Positions 8,398 through 19,682 of a DNA stretch of 64,000 bases are shown here, piece after piece. The stretch spans positions 1 through 64,000 of the forward strand of contig NZ_JACHES010000002.1 of NCBI RefSeq assembly GCF_014201585.1, written 5' to 3'. Origin of the DNA: Anoxybacillus tengchongensis. GTDB lineage: Bacteria > Bacillota > Bacilli > Bacillales > Anoxybacillaceae. The notes beneath the pieces were generated by a model. It was not told the origin of the DNA. It did not search any database and saw only the letters and a list, made by a program, of their open reading frames with translations. Positions within the stretch are counted from its first letter, which is position 1; each line of letters opens with the position of its first letter. Made by a program: the position numbers and the translations under genes.

Positions 8398-9108
8398 ATG
8401 CTAGAAAGATGGTTGAAAGAATCTCCGTATACAGTCGTATTTACTGGAGCAGGAATGTCGACAGAAAGCGGGTTGCCTGATTTTCGTTCGGCAAATACAG
8501 GGCTTTGGCGTACGAAAAATCCACAGCAATTAGCGAGTACATATGCGCTACAACATAATCGCGAGGAATTTATCGCGTTCTACCAATATCGCATTCGCAC
8601 GCTTCTTGAATGCCAGCCGCATATTGGGCATACGATTTTGGCCAATTGGCAAAAACGAGGGCTTATTCATCAAATTATTACGCAAAATGTCGATGGATTT
8701 CACCAACAAGCAGGCAGTACAAATGTCGTCGAATTGCACGGGACGTTGCGAACCGTCTATTGCTTGCGCTGTAAGCAAACGTACGATGCGAAACGATATG
8801 TAGATGAACAGTTTGAGTGCACATGCGGCGGCTTTTTGCGCCCTTCCGTCGTTTTATTTGGCGAATCGTTGCCGCATGATGCAATTGAACAAGCATGGAC
8901 AGCAGCCGAACGAGCGGACTTATGGATTGTGCTCGGCTCTTCTTTACAAGTATCGCCAGCTAACGAGCTTCCTGTCATCGCCAAACGAAGCGGAGCAAAA
9001 CTCGTTATCGTGAATATGGAACCGACACCATTCGATGATTGGGCAGATTTAATTATACACGGTCGTAAAATTGGGGAAGTGTTGAAGGAAATTGACGAAT
9101 TTCTTTGA
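8398..9108 (+). CDS. srtN: NAD-dependent protein deacylase (sirtuin)
   Basis: A 236-aa sirtuin that removes acyl groups from lysines using NAD+. The NAD-binding text GAGMSTESGLPDFRS is at residues ~17-31, the QNVDGFHQQAG motif near 98 and the catalytic His in ELHGT near 116. The zinc site shows four Cys (CLRC near 124, CTCGG near 142). GSSLQVSPA near 180 completes the Rossmann fold. The start has AAGGGGG 7 nt upstream. The gene is monocistronic, followed by a bidirectional terminator shared with ydbT. In B. subtilis the homologue SrtN acts on acetyl-CoA synthetase; the target here is unknown. Confidence 0.93.
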   Translation: MLERWLKESPYTVVFTGAGMSTESGLPDFRSANTGLWRTKNPQQLASTYALQHNREEFIAFYQYRIRTLLECQPHIGHTILANWQKRGLIHQIITQNVDGFHQQAGSTNVVELHGTLRTVYCLRCKQTYDAKRYVDEQFECTCGGFLRPSVVLFGESLPHDAIEQAWTAAERADLWIVLGSSLQVSPANELPVIAKRSGAKLVIVNMEPTPFDDWADLIIHGRKIGEVLKEIDEFL

Positions 9109-9143
9109 TTGTGTCCCAAAATATGTTCTTTTGGGACACAATC
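9107..9143. terminator. Bidirectional terminator between srtN and ydbT
   Basis: A 15-bp perfect stem, GATTGTGTCCCAAAA with TTTTGGGACACAATC. It lies at the convergent ends of srtN and ydbT. Confidence 0.85.
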
Positions 9144-9148
9144 ATCGC

Positions 9149-10552
9149 TTATTCTTTATTTTCCAAAAACCATTCGTATATTGCTTTTGCCTCACGTTCG
9201 TCGACATCAACGACTTTTATGCGTATACCCGGCATGACTGTCGCGCGTACAGTACATAACCGAGCCCGTTGTTGTATACGAGTTTGTGACATCGTAAACG
9301 ATTGAATACGATGTTTTAACATATATACCGTTTTGATCGTCAACCATCCACTTCTCAATGCTAGCTGTTCACTCTTAATCGTTACTCCCGCTCGTTTATA
9401 ACTTCGATAGCCGACATGTACTGCGGGCAAAAGGAGAAGGAGCGTTTCAAATCGCTGAAAAAATACGATTGTGATGATCGGAATTAGCATAACCGTATAG
9501 AGCGATCTCAACATATAGCGCCAACGGGCACGTGCAGGTAACGATTGAAACGAATCGTGCAAATGATATTTAGGAAAGCAAGTAGCGATAAGCGATGCTA
9601 CTTCATTTTTTCGAACGAGCGGAAATAACAGGAGGCTCCCATGTTTTCCGTCATCCAGTGAACCACCAGCGTGAATAAGATGAACAGAAACATAACCGAA
9701 CAAGTAACGAATCGGACTTTCCTTCACTGCAATGGCTTGAACGCGCTCAATCGATGTAGAAATGCTCTTTTTTTGCAGCAATCCTGTTGTTATCGTTATC
9801 GTTTTGTTTTGTTTGACAACCGTAAAATTCATATAGTGAAAAAGATGACCGATCACAGACAACACGTAAGCGATCATAAGAACGACAAGTAAAAAGACAA
9901 GTGTAGAAGCTGTATCGTCAACACGAAAAAATATGTTTAGCCGTTCAAACGGAATGAAATCATCAAACTCAGAAAGAAATGCACCAATCGCTGCAATGAC
10001 CCCAAAAACACCGCCACTTGTGATGGATAAAAACAATACGTCACGAAAACGAAGTGTAAATATGGTATGCGTCTTATCTTCCATTTCTATAAACATGTTT
10101 TCTCGTTTTTGGTGATGCACCGCTCGCTCTATTTGCTTTGCTTCTTCTATGGAAACCGCTGAAAGTATTACTTCTGGCTCATCAATTTGCCTGCCAGCTG
10201 TTTCAATATGTACTTGTACAACACCTACTAATCGCTGGAGCAAACCTAGCGACTGAGAAATTCCTTGAATACGATCAAATGGAATGTATCGTTTCTTTTG
10301 TACAAATATCCCTTGTTCAATATACATGTTGTGCTCTTCTAAACGATATGTAAATCGGCGCCATGACATATATCCAGCAAACATAGCGTATAAAAGAAAT
10401 AAAAACAACGGTGACCAATCAACAAAAGGGTCTCCTGTTTTTTCTTTTATCGCAATAAGTAAGGCAAGGGCAAGAAAAGGTCCTTGTTTCAACCGCTTCA
10501 CCGTGTAAATGACAATCGCAATCGGATGTAACCGTTTCGTCTCATGCGTCAT
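9149..10552 (-). CDS. ydbT: Bacterial PH-domain membrane protein, YdbT-like
   Basis: A 467-aa membrane protein with repeated bPH2 (DUF304) units. Each combines a pair of transmembrane helices with a segment such as RYIPFDRIQGISQSLGLLQR (~70), KSISTSIERVQAIAVKESP (~265) or MLKHRIQSFTMSQ (~415). Membrane pairs are visible near 20-60, 170-245 and 355-385. It forms an operon with ydbS, overlapping its 3' end by a few bases. The ATG at 10552 is preferred over 10558 because AAGGA then lies 8 nt upstream. B. subtilis YdbS/YdbT have been linked to resistance against antimicrobial compounds; no function is visible from sequence. Confidence 0.85.
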   Translation of the reverse strand: MTHETKRLHPIAIVIYTVKRLKQGPFLALALLIAIKEKTGDPFVDWSPLFLFLLYAMFAGYMSWRRFTYRLEEHNMYIEQGIFVQKKRYIPFDRIQGISQSLGLLQRLVGVVQVHIETAGRQIDEPEVILSAVSIEEAKQIERAVHHQKRENMFIEMEDKTHTIFTLRFRDVLFLSITSGGVFGVIAAIGAFLSEFDDFIPFERLNIFFRVDDTASTLVFLLVVLMIAYVLSVIGHLFHYMNFTVVKQNKTITITTGLLQKKSISTSIERVQAIAVKESPIRYLFGYVSVHLIHAGGSLDDGKHGSLLLFPLVRKNEVASLIATCFPKYHLHDSFQSLPARARWRYMLRSLYTVMLIPIITIVFFQRFETLLLLLPAVHVGYRSYKRAGVTIKSEQLALRSGWLTIKTVYMLKHRIQSFTMSQTRIQQRARLCTVRATVMPGIRIKVVDVDEREAKAIYEWFLENKE

Positions 10553-10994
10553 AGTCATCTTCCTTTACTAAAGAAGAAATGTAATCACGCAACGTTTCTG
10601 CTTCCTGTTCATCGAGAAACGGAATTTCATGTGCTGTTGCCGCTGTATAAATGTAAATGGAAGCAAGTTTATATTTTCTCGCTAACGGGCCTTGCTTTGC
10701 ATCGACATGTTGAACGCGACGAAGCGGAATAAGGGTACGCTTTCGAATCCATACTCCGTGCTCGAGTTCAATTTCTCGATCGCGAATCATATATCGCCAA
10801 CGCTCCCATTTCCATCGTGGAACGAAAAAAACGAATAAAATAGCGTCTACGATCCATAAAAAAACTAACACCCAAACAACCCATGTTGGAACAAAAAAAT
10901 GAACAATCACGTACAAAAGCAAAAAAATCATTAAACGAATGGCCTCATATATCCGCCATACAGACACAGCCCGTTCAGAAAGTTTGTTTTTCAT
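10542..10994 (-). CDS. ydbS: Bacterial PH-domain membrane protein, YdbS-like
   Basis: A 150-aa protein with two transmembrane helices near residues 17-55 followed by one bPH2 domain (EHGVWIRKRTLIPLRRVQHV near 82, GPLARKYKLASI near 105). It is the first gene of the ydbS-ydbT operon, as in B. subtilis, and its stop codon overlaps the start region of ydbT. The start has GAGAGGATG-type Shine-Dalgarno sequence upstream. It probably works with YdbT as one membrane complex, inferred from conserved pairing and overlap. Confidence 0.85.
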   Translation of the reverse strand: MKNKLSERAVSVWRIYEAIRLMIFLLLYVIVHFFVPTWVVWVLVFLWIVDAILFVFFVPRWKWERWRYMIRDREIELEHGVWIRKRTLIPLRRVQHVDAKQGPLARKYKLASIYIYTAATAHEIPFLDEQEAETLRDYISSLVKEDDYDA

Positions 10995-11089
10995 CTTTCA
11001 CATCCTCTCTTTTAACAGGTTTATCATATATAACTTTACAACATTTTTATCATATGTTAAATTGTTTTTAAAGTTCATAATTTTTCATC

Positions 11090-13015
<1,926 letters not shown>

Positions 13016-13044
13016 TACAAAAAACGTTATTTAAGTCATATTCG

Positions 13045-13073
13045 TTGACATTCCATTTACTGTAGCTTAAATT
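13045..13073 (+). promoter_or_regulatory. Candidate sigma-A promoter for the aldehyde dehydrogenase gene
   Basis: TTGACA at 13045-13050, a 17-nt spacer and TAAATT at 13068-13073. It lies about 155 bp upstream of the start codon, leaving a long leader in which no known riboswitch was recognised. Confidence 0.45.
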
Positions 13074-13230
13074 AAATTAGAAAATATTGGATATAATCAA
13101 CTTTTTTCAATGAAACTTCTCTAACGTTTCCCCAACAAACATATCATATTTCACCAAATCGACACATATTTTTATATCAGACTTGGTCACTTATTTTTAT
13201 TTGAAAACGGATACAAAAGGAGGAGTTTAC

Positions 13231-14751
13231 ATGATTTACGCCCAACCGGGACAACCTGGTTCACTCATTACATTCAAAAAGAGATATGAAAATTTCATCG
13301 GTGGGGAATGGGTCCCACCAATAGATGGGGAATATTTTGAAAACATTTCACCTGTTACTGGACAAGTATATTGCGAGGTCCCTCGTTCAAAAGCTGCCGA
13401 TATTGAATTGGCACTCGACGCAGCTCATGCAGCGAAAGAAGCATGGGGACGTACATCTGTTGCCGAGCGAGCACGCCTGTTAAACAAAATCGCAGACCGA
13501 ATGGAAGAAAACTTAGACATGCTTGCCGTGGCGGAAACGTGGGAAAATGGAAAGCCCATTCGTGAAACACGTGCGGCTGACATTCCTCTAGCTATTGATC
13601 ATTTCCGCTATTTTGCCGGCTGCATTCGCGCTGAGGAAGGCACGTTGGCAGAGCTTGACGCGGATACCGTCGCTTATCATTTTAAAGAGCCGCTCGGAGT
13701 TGTCGGACAAATTATTCCGTGGAATTTCCCGATTTTAATGGCAGCTTGGAAACTTGCACCTGCTTTAGCTGCTGGCAACTGCGTTGTACTCAAGCCAGCC
13801 GAACAAACACCAACATCAATTCTCGTGCTGATCGAGCTCATCCAAGACTTACTACCAAAAGGCGTTGTCAACGTCGTCAACGGATTTGGTCTTGAAGCTG
13901 GCAAACCGCTCGCTTCTAACCCGCGCATCGCAAAAATTGCCTTTACCGGCGAAACGACGACAGGACGTCTCATTATGCAATATGCATCTCAAAATTTAAT
14001 TCCGGTCACACTTGAACTTGGCGGAAAATCACCAAACATTTTCTTCGCAGATGTCGCTGCGAAAGATGACGAATTTTTTGATAAAGCGCTTGAAGGATTT
14101 ACGATGTTCGCTTTAAATCAAGGAGAAGTGTGTACATGCCCTTCACGTGCATTAATCGAAGAATCCATTTACGACGTATTTATGGAACGAGCATTAGAAC
14201 GAGTCAAACAAATTAAACAAGGCAATCCGCTCGATACGAGCACAATGATTGGCGCCCAAGCTTCATCCGAACAGCTAGAGAAAATTTTGTCATACATTGA
14301 CATCGGCAAACAAGAAGGCGCTGAACTTCTCATTGGTGGCGAACGCAATATGTTAGAAGGAGATTTACAAGGCGGCTATTATGTGAAACCGACTGTCTTC
14401 AAGGGACATAATCGGATGCGCATTTTCCAAGAGGAAATTTTCGGCCCAGTAGTGTCTGTCACGACATTTAAAGATCAAGAAGAAGCGTTGTCCATCGCAA
14501 ATGATACATTATACGGACTAGGTGCCGGGGTGTGGACGCGCGATATGAATACAGCCTATCGCTTTGGTCGGGGCATTCAAGCTGGACGCGTGTGGACAAA
14601 TTGCTATCACGCTTATCCGGCCCATGCAGCGTTTGGCGGATATAAAATGTCAGGAATCGGTCGCGAAACGCACAAAATGATGCTCGATCATTACCAACAA
14701 ACGAAAAACTTGCTTGTTAGCTATTCGCCGAAAAAACTTGGATTTTTCTAA
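13231..14751 (+). CDS. NAD(P)+-dependent aldehyde dehydrogenase
   Basis: A 506-aa ALDH-superfamily enzyme that oxidises aldehydes to acids. The start at 13231 follows AAAGGAGGAG. Signature blocks are the cofactor site [14 protein letters not shown] (~162), FTGETTTGR (~242), the general-base segment LELGGKSP (~264) and the nucleophile in NQGEVCTC (~300). The C-terminal EIFGPVVSV (~400) is also present. The closest types are the acetaldehyde/long-chain aldehyde dehydrogenases (AldA/ExaC/AcoD-like) often paired with DUF779 genes, and such a gene follows. Substrate is not determined by sequence alone. Confidence 0.92.
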   Translation: MIYAQPGQPGSLITFKKRYENFIGGEWVPPIDGEYFENISPVTGQVYCEVPRSKAADIELALDAAHAAKEAWGRTSVAERARLLNKIADRMEENLDMLAVAETWENGKPIRETRAADIPLAIDHFRYFAGCIRAEEGTLAELDADTVAYHFKEPLGVVGQIIPWNFPILMAAWKLAPALAAGNCVVLKPAEQTPTSILVLIELIQDLLPKGVVNVVNGFGLEAGKPLASNPRIAKIAFTGETTTGRLIMQYASQNLIPVTLELGGKSPNIFFADVAAKDDEFFDKALEGFTMFALNQGEVCTCPSRALIEESIYDVFMERALERVKQIKQGNPLDTSTMIGAQASSEQLEKILSYIDIGKQEGAELLIGGERNMLEGDLQGGYYVKPTVFKGHNRMRIFQEEIFGPVVSVTTFKDQEEALSIANDTLYGLGAGVWTRDMNTAYRFGRGIQAGRVWTNCYHAYPAHAAFGGYKMSGIGRETHKMMLDHYQQTKNLLVSYSPKKLGFF

Positions 14752-14758
14752 TCATTCA

Positions 14759-14787
14759 GGCAGCGTCTCAAAAGCGCTGCCTTTTTT
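14759..14787 (+). terminator. Terminator between aldehyde dehydrogenase and DUF779 gene
   Basis: GGCAGCG pairs with CGCTGCC and is followed by TTTTTT. The DUF779 gene begins 15 nt later without a clear promoter, so partial read-through is likely. Confidence 0.75.
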
Positions 14788-14802
14788 GAAAGGATGATGC
14801 AC

Positions 14803-15150
14803 ATGCAACCGAAAGTGATCGCGACCGATGCTGCACTGCAACTTATTGAACAATTAAAAGCAAAGTACGGTCCGCTTATGTTTCATCAATCGGGCGGCTG
14901 TTGCGATGGAAGTTCACCAATGTGCTATCCACAAGGGGAGTTTATCATCGGACAGTCAGACGTGTTGCTTGGGGAAATCGGAGGATGCCCATTTTATATG
15001 CACGCTGCTCAATACGAATATTGGAAACATACACAACTCATTATTGATGTTGTACCTGGTCGCGGCGGTATGTTTTCACTTGAAGGATCCGAAGGGGTGC
15101 GTTTTTTAACAAGATCAAAAATGTTTGATTCATACGATGAGCTGCTTTGA
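14803..15150 (+). CDS. DUF779 protein associated with aldehyde dehydrogenase
   Basis: A 115-aa protein of the DUF779 family from the third ATG (AAAGG at 9 nt). Its hallmark is the Cys-rich block HQSGGCCDGSSPMCY near residue 29, with another Cys in GEIGGCPFYM. DUF779 genes commonly stand directly behind acetaldehyde dehydrogenase genes, as here. A metal or redox role for the Cys residues is plausible but unproven. A small hairpin covers the stop codon. Confidence 0.85.
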   Translation: MQPKVIATDAALQLIEQLKAKYGPLMFHQSGGCCDGSSPMCYPQGEFIIGQSDVLLGEIGGCPFYMHAAQYEYWKHTQLIIDVVPGRGGMFSLEGSEGVRFLTRSKMFDSYDELL

Positions 15151-15166
15151 GGCAGCTCATTTTGCA
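15137..15166 (+). terminator. Weak terminator behind the DUF779 gene
   Basis: ATGAGCTGC pairs with GCAGCTCAT, followed by a short T-rich tail. The stem overlaps the last codons of the gene. Confidence 0.6.
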
Positions 15167-15260
15167 TTTATAGGCATTATTTTTTACCTGAACACCGAAA
15201 TAATGAATGACTATTCATTTTTGTTTGATATAATAAAAATAAGGGGAGGAAGCACTTCAC

Positions 15261-16094
15261 ATGTTATTAAAGAAAAAATTCGAACAAGAAACTGTTTCTG
15301 GAGTACATATCGCCAAAGGCACGCTAACATTTCAAGGGGTACGATTAACGGTGCATTGTTTTGCTATCGACGGAGTATTGATTGATACAGGAGCAGCATC
15401 GTTAGCAAGTGAATTTACAAACTTTTTCAAATCATTAGACATCGATCAAGTGGTAATTACCCACTTTCACGAAGACCATACAGGGTGTGCAGCGTTTTTA
15501 CAAAACGAAAGACAACTACCAATTTATATGAGTGAGATCATGATTGAGTATTGTAATAAACAAGCAGATTATCCAATGTATCGCAAGTTTTTTTGGGGAA
15601 GGCGCCCTCCTTTCCAAGCTAAGCCGATTGGAAAAACGTTTTCTACACGCCGTGCGATATGGGATGTCATTCATACACCAGGTCATGCTGTTGACCATCT
15701 CGCATTTCTTAATCGCGAAACAGGACAACTTTTTACAGGAGACTTATACTGCCTCGAAAAAACAAAAGTCATCTTGCGCGAAGAAAGCATTTCTACCTTG
15801 ATTGACTCATTAAAAAAAGTATTAACGTACGATTTTAACGAAATGTTTTGCGCCCACGCGGGTTATGTAAAAGACGGGCGCACCGCCTTACAACGAAAGC
15901 TTCATTATTTACAAGAGCTTCAAGGAAAAATTATTGATTTGTATGAAAAAGGAGCGACATTAAAACAAATACAATCTGCCCTTTTTCCAAAGAAATATCC
16001 AATCACCTTTCTTTCCCTAGGCGAATGGAGCTCTTTCCATATCGTTCGTTCGGTGATTGAAGAACATTATATGAAAAAAATTAGCGAACAGTGA
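15261..16094 (+). CDS. Metallo-beta-lactamase-fold hydrolase
   Basis: A 277-aa MBL-fold protein. The metal-binding motif THFHEDHTG is at residues ~72-80, a later His lies in HTPGHAVDH near 137, an Asp in FTGDLYC near 160, and a His in CAHAGY near 196. This is the ligand set of two-metal MBL hydrolases. There is no signal peptide. A GGGGAGGAAG site lies 11 nt before the ATG. The C-terminal ~60 residues are helical (LQELQGKIIDLYEKGATL), similar to the helical tail of other cytoplasmic MBL enzymes. Substrate unknown. The gene ends at a bidirectional terminator shared with yoaT. Confidence 0.85.
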   Translation: MLLKKKFEQETVSGVHIAKGTLTFQGVRLTVHCFAIDGVLIDTGAASLASEFTNFFKSLDIDQVVITHFHEDHTGCAAFLQNERQLPIYMSEIMIEYCNKQADYPMYRKFFWGRRPPFQAKPIGKTFSTRRAIWDVIHTPGHAVDHLAFLNRETGQLFTGDLYCLEKTKVILREESISTLIDSLKKVLTYDFNEMFCAHAGYVKDGRTALQRKLHYLQELQGKIIDLYEKGATLKQIQSALFPKKYPITFLSLGEWSSFHIVRSVIEEHYMKKISEQ

Positions 16095-16111
16095 CGATTA
16101 CTGTTCGCTAA
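16081..16111. terminator. Bidirectional terminator between MBL hydrolase and yoaT
   Basis: TTAGCGAACAGT pairs perfectly with ACTGTTCGCTAA between two convergent genes. Confidence 0.85.
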
Positions 16112-16907
16112 TTTGCCTTATCCTAATCGCCATCATCGTTGTTTGTGGAATTTTTTCTTTCACCTGCTTTAACGTCGCAACGATGAGAAAGCTTACAATA
16201 ACTAATAAAAACCACGAACTTACTTTTCCAAGATGAACAAAACTCCATGTATCCACTTGGTTCGGGTATTGCCAAGCGCCAAAAAACGTGGCAATATTTT
16301 CGGCGATCCATATGAAAAATCCGATAAGTAAAAAAGAAAGGACGAGCGGCATACGGTAACGCGTGCCGTTTACCTCGTATGTGACCGATGACGCCCAAAA
16401 GACGATGATGACAAGTCCAATTAACCACCACCGAACGTCAATCCAATAATGATGGGTGAAAAAATTCAAATAAATCGCTGCAGCTAGCGGAACAACGAGC
16501 GAAAGCGGCGGCCATTTGACGAGCTCCACCTTTAACCGTCGCCACGCTTGGCAAAGATAGCTAGCCACACTTGCATACATAAAGCCGCTATATAAAGGCA
16601 CACCGAAAATTTTAGCATACCCTTCTTCTGGATAAGCCCAAGACCCCATATGCACTTTAAACAGTTCAAGCGCAAGCCCAATAAGGTGAAACAACGTAAT
16701 CACTTTTAGTTCATCTCGCGTTTCTAGTCCCACACGCACCATCCACCATTGCATGAAAAGGCAAATGATAAGTAGCCAATCATAACGTGGCAAGAAAGGG
16801 AGCGGCACCATTTTTGTCACCGCTAACGAGGCAAAAATGACAACCGGAAACAAACAAGATAACGCTTGTTGCCAGCCAAAATGAACGAGTTGAATCAATG
16901 ATCTCAT
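16098..16907 (-). CDS. yoaT: DUF817 integral membrane protein, YoaT-like
   Basis: A 269-aa polytopic membrane protein with about eight hydrophobic helices. It carries DUF817-type text (ELFKVHMGSWAYPEEGYAK near 81, VPLYSGFMYASVASY near 102, NIATFFGAWQYPNQ near 205). It follows yozG by 15 bp on the same strand. In B. subtilis yoaS, yozG and yoaT are neighbours, so the three probably form one operon here too. No transport or catalytic motif was recognised. Confidence 0.85.
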   Translation of the reverse strand: MRSLIQLVHFGWQQALSCLFPVVIFASLAVTKMVPLPFLPRYDWLLIICLFMQWWMVRVGLETRDELKVITLFHLIGLALELFKVHMGSWAYPEEGYAKIFGVPLYSGFMYASVASYLCQAWRRLKVELVKWPPLSLVVPLAAAIYLNFFTHHYWIDVRWWLIGLVIIVFWASSVTYEVNGTRYRMPLVLSFLLIGFFIWIAENIATFFGAWQYPNQVDTWSFVHLGKVSSWFLLVIVSFLIVATLKQVKEKIPQTTMMAIRIRQISEQ

Positions 16908-16922
16908 CGCTTTTGCCTCCGA

Positions 16923-17138
16923 TTACATTTCGTCATCACTTCGATATTCTAAAATATCTCCAGGTTGACACTGTAACGCTTTGCAAATCGCATCTAACGT
17001 CGATAACCGAATCGCTTTTGCTTTGCCGTTTTTTAAAATCGATAAATTCGCCATCGTAATTCCTACTTTTTCTGACAACTCAGTCACACTCATTTTCCGC
17101 TTCGCCAGCATAACATCTAAATTAACAATAATCGCCAT
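16923..17138 (-). CDS. yozG: XRE-family HTH regulator, YozG-like
   Basis: A 71-aa Cro/CI-type DNA-binding protein consisting of one helix-turn-helix (KMSVTELSEKVGITMANLS near residues 15-33) and the tail typical of this group (ICKALQCQPGDILEY). The ATG at 17138 is preferred because GAGGTGA lies 5 nt before it; the longer frame would start inside that site. It sits between yoaS and yoaT and probably controls this operon. Confidence 0.88.
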   Translation of the reverse strand: MAIIVNLDVMLAKRKMSVTELSEKVGITMANLSILKNGKAKAIRLSTLDAICKALQCQPGDILEYRSDDEM

Positions 17139-17148
17139 GTGATTCACC

Positions 17149-17628
17149 TCAAATCGTTAAGTCATTTTCCGATTTGATCTCGATAGCCTTTTGTAAAAGC
17201 TTTTGTAGCACCGCTGCAAACAAAGCAACGACTAACGCTCCAAAAACTACCATTAATCCAATAATGATAATTCCTGGGGCATCGTCTAAATCGGCGGTGA
17301 GATAAAAGAACGGCATGCCTGCGATATACAATAAACTAATGACAGCGGCACAATGTTTTATATACTTTAGCGCTTTTACAGATACATCGGAAAACGCTTC
17401 GTTTTTATCAATATAAGTCAACATGTTGAACGCTTGATACAACGCAAAGAAAAACGGAATAGCGGTAACATAAAAAAAGATAACGATTGGATAGCGCAAA
17501 TACGCTAATTCCGGTAACCACTCCGCATAAAAGTTAGGAAACTTAGGCAAGACAAATACACATAACATAGCAACAGGAGCGCCGATTATAAAAATAGCGA
17601 TTTTTAAAAAAAGTGTTTCTCGCTTCAC
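17149..17628 (-). CDS. yoaS: DUF2975 membrane protein, YoaS-like
   Basis: A four-helix integral membrane protein of about 159 aa of the DUF2975 family. Helices are near residues 8-30, 45-65, 88-112 and 120-150. The GTG at 17628 is preferred, with GAGGTG 6 nt upstream, over the GTG inside that site at 17637. It is the first gene of the yoaS-yozG-yoaT group. A small membrane protein with its own XRE regulator is a common Firmicutes pairing; its role is unknown. Confidence 0.82.
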   Translation of the reverse strand: MKRETLFLKIAIFIIGAPVAMLCVFVLPKFPNFYAEWLPELAYLRYPIVIFFYVTAIPFFFALYQAFNMLTYIDKNEAFSDVSVKALKYIKHCAAVISLLYIAGMPFFYLTADLDDAPGIIIIGLMVVFGALVVALFAAVLQKLLQKAIEIKSENDLTI

Positions 17629-17727
17629 AACAAGCACCTCACTTCCATGATTTCCATTTCATTTTAATACATTATTTATCGTTTTACAATAAATAATTAT
17701 TGTTTTAATTTATTTTTTTATTTTAAA

Positions 17728-17761
17728 ACAAAAAAAGCACTTCTCTTTTTTGAGAAATGCT
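17728..17761 (-). terminator. Terminator of fra
   Basis: On the minus strand AGCATTTCTC pairs with GAGAAGTGCT (one G-U pair) and is followed by TTTTTT. Confidence 0.85.
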
Positions 17762-17769
17762 TATTTCTG

Positions 17770-18141
17770 TTACTTTCGCCAAAAAGTTGTGCAATCTGCT
17801 TTCTCTTGAATATTAAATTCAATGATTTTCTCTAGCAATTCATAATTGACCGGTTCATTCCACGGAATTCGAAACAATCCTTTTGTCGCGCTATAGCCAG
17901 CTTGAGCGATTTCATCGGCAAAGCGCGTCATGCATGCTTCTTCAGGTGACACACTTAAATGATGCTTTGCTGTGGAAAAACCGATAATAAATGTGCCATG
18001 GTCGGTAAACATAGGTGTATTCCATTTGATTTGTGGTTTTAACTGTGGAAATGTATCACAAACCCACCGTAAAATTTCCTCTGTTCGATTGCGGTGGTCA
18101 ACGTTTTCGATCCTTGCTAAATATTGTTCAAAAACTTCCAT
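17770..18141 (-). CDS. fra: Frataxin-like iron chaperone (YdhG/Fra, DUF1801)
   Basis: A 123-aa protein highly similar to B. subtilis Fra (YdhG), which delivers iron for Fe-S cluster and haem synthesis. Matching blocks are RTEEILRWV (~18), [19 protein letters not shown] (~39), [20 protein letters not shown] (~93) and the C-terminal [11 protein letters not shown]. The ATG at 18141 gives the family length; upstream codons are in frame but not conserved. The GGAGG site is 12 nt away, longer than usual. Monocistronic with its own terminator. Confidence 0.9.
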   Translation of the reverse strand: MEVFEQYLARIENVDHRNRTEEILRWVCDTFPQLKPQIKWNTPMFTDHGTFIIGFSTAKHHLSVSPEEACMTRFADEIAQAGYSATKGLFRIPWNEPVNYELLEKIIEFNIQEKADCTTFWRK

Positions 18142-18230
18142 AAGTAAAGTATTCCTCCCTCGTTTGTTTACCATATCAATAAACATTGTGTAGCGAAATA
18201 TGCAGCTTTTTAGCCACATGGACTTCTTTC

Positions 18231-18523
18231 TTACCAATTGATTGAAAAGCCTAGTTGTAGCTTGAGAATATTTTTAATAACCGTCCACCGCCCTCTTTTC
18301 ATATCTTTTATTTCATGATGTTTATGAATCAATCGAGCGACCTCTTCAAGCGATGTAGCTTGATATTTTAAATACATCGTTCCTTCAAAAAAAGATACGC
18401 AGTGGGACCAAACCATTTTCCGTTTGTAACCAAAAATACGCTCTCATCCCAGCATATAATCAAGTCAAAATGGTTCGGCTCATACGTTTCATAAGAAAAT
18501 AACCGTTGTTCTTTTTGTTCCAC
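18231..18523 (-). pseudogene. Small unknown ORF split by a one-base frameshift
   Basis: A minus-strand frame opens at GTG 18523 (VEQKEQRLFSYETYEPNHF, then DLIICWDESVFLVTNGKWF and GPTAY) and stops after a run of seven A/T bases at 18387-18393. One base shifted, the reading continues with FFEGTMYLKYQATSLEEVA and RLIHKHHEIKDMKRGRW to a stop at 18231. Joined, it would encode about 97 aa of unrecognised family. The gene is either decayed, mis-sequenced at the homopolymer or frameshifted by slippage. Three near-copies of CACTCTCA lie at its 5' end (18521-18544). Confidence 0.5.
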
Positions 18524-18707
18524 TCTCACACTCTCACACTCTCCCATGATTACATATCACATGTATCCTTGTTACTATAACAATTATCACATAAAACAAT
18601 ATGTCAAGTAAGTTCCCTTCTAATCATTCCTCTGCAAACAATCGGTCATAACTTTTTATCTTCTCTCATACAAATAAACCGTCCATATACAACAGGAGGC
18701 GATCATC

Positions 18708-19682
18708 ATGGAGCGACAGGCAAAAGTAATTAGTATTATCAACTGGAAAGGCGGAGTGGGAAAGACGACCGTTACCCATCATTTAGCGACCGGACTACAA
18801 CATTTATCATCTGACGAATTAGAGCTATTCGGTCTTGAACAATCTCAACCGAAAGTGTTATTGGTGGATGCGGACGCACAATGTAATCTCTCCATTTCAT
18901 GTTTAACACCAGAGCGGTTTGAACAGTTAGCCTATCAAGAAACGCCACCGATCGGTACGTTGAAAGATTTAATTGAACATTATTTAAAAAATGAATATCC
19001 ACAAATTGATGTAAACGACTTTATTTTAAAAGCGTGCGTGCGAAGTAAAAATGAGAAAGTGTATGAACATATTGATTTGCTCCCGGCACATGCTGAACTC
19101 ATTCATACAGACATGGATATTGCTGTTTACTCACGGCCTCATTTTAAAGACCATTTATTTGGTTCGGACATTTATAAATTTCAAATGCTTCACCATATTT
19201 TAAACACAGTGAAACATGAGTATGATTTTATTTTTATTGATTGTCCACCAAATTTAAATTACATTACGCAAAATGCGCTCTATGCAAGCGATTATTATTT
19301 AATTCCAGCTATTCCTGATCGGCTGTCTTCATACGGCATCTCAGCCATTAAAAATAAAGTAGATGAATTAAACGAAAGGTTTCAATCTAGTTCAAAAGAA
19401 TATAGCGATACAAAACTCATCGGAATCGTCCTCAATTTCATTCGCGAATACGGAAATCAGCCAAAACAAACACAAGAAAATATGATCAATACATTGAAAC
19501 GCGCGCTTTCATCTGACATGATATTTAACAGCTATTTACCATACGGTGATGCCATCACGCGAGCATCGACGCTAAGTTATCCTGTATTTGCCGTTGAAAA
19601 CAACCGAGCGAAACAGAGCGAATGCGTGAAAAAAATTACGCTTGAATTTTTAAACCGAATTGGTGGAGGAATTGTCGTATGA
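18708..19682 (+). CDS. ParA/Soj-family ATPase
   Basis: A 324-aa deviant Walker-A ATPase. IINWKGGVGKTT (residues ~10-21) carries the signature lysines; VLLVDADAQCNLS (~48) and FIFIDCPPNL (~179) are the A' and B motifs. A ~60-residue insertion follows the first Asp motif, longer than in Soj. There is no N-terminal HTH. It starts behind ACAGGAGGCG and overlaps the next gene by 4 bp (ATGA), so the two are translationally coupled. No ParB or parS-like repeat is evident. It is an orphan ParA of the cargo-positioning or mobile-element type; function is open. Confidence 0.85.
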   Translation: MERQAKVISIINWKGGVGKTTVTHHLATGLQHLSSDELELFGLEQSQPKVLLVDADAQCNLSISCLTPERFEQLAYQETPPIGTLKDLIEHYLKNEYPQIDVNDFILKACVRSKNEKVYEHIDLLPAHAELIHTDMDIAVYSRPHFKDHLFGSDIYKFQMLHHILNTVKHEYDFIFIDCPPNLNYITQNALYASDYYLIPAIPDRLSSYGISAIKNKVDELNERFQSSSKEYSDTKLIGIVLNFIREYGNQPKQTQENMINTLKRALSSDMIFNSYLPYGDAITRASTLSYPVFAVENNRAKQSECVKKITLEFLNRIGGGIVV

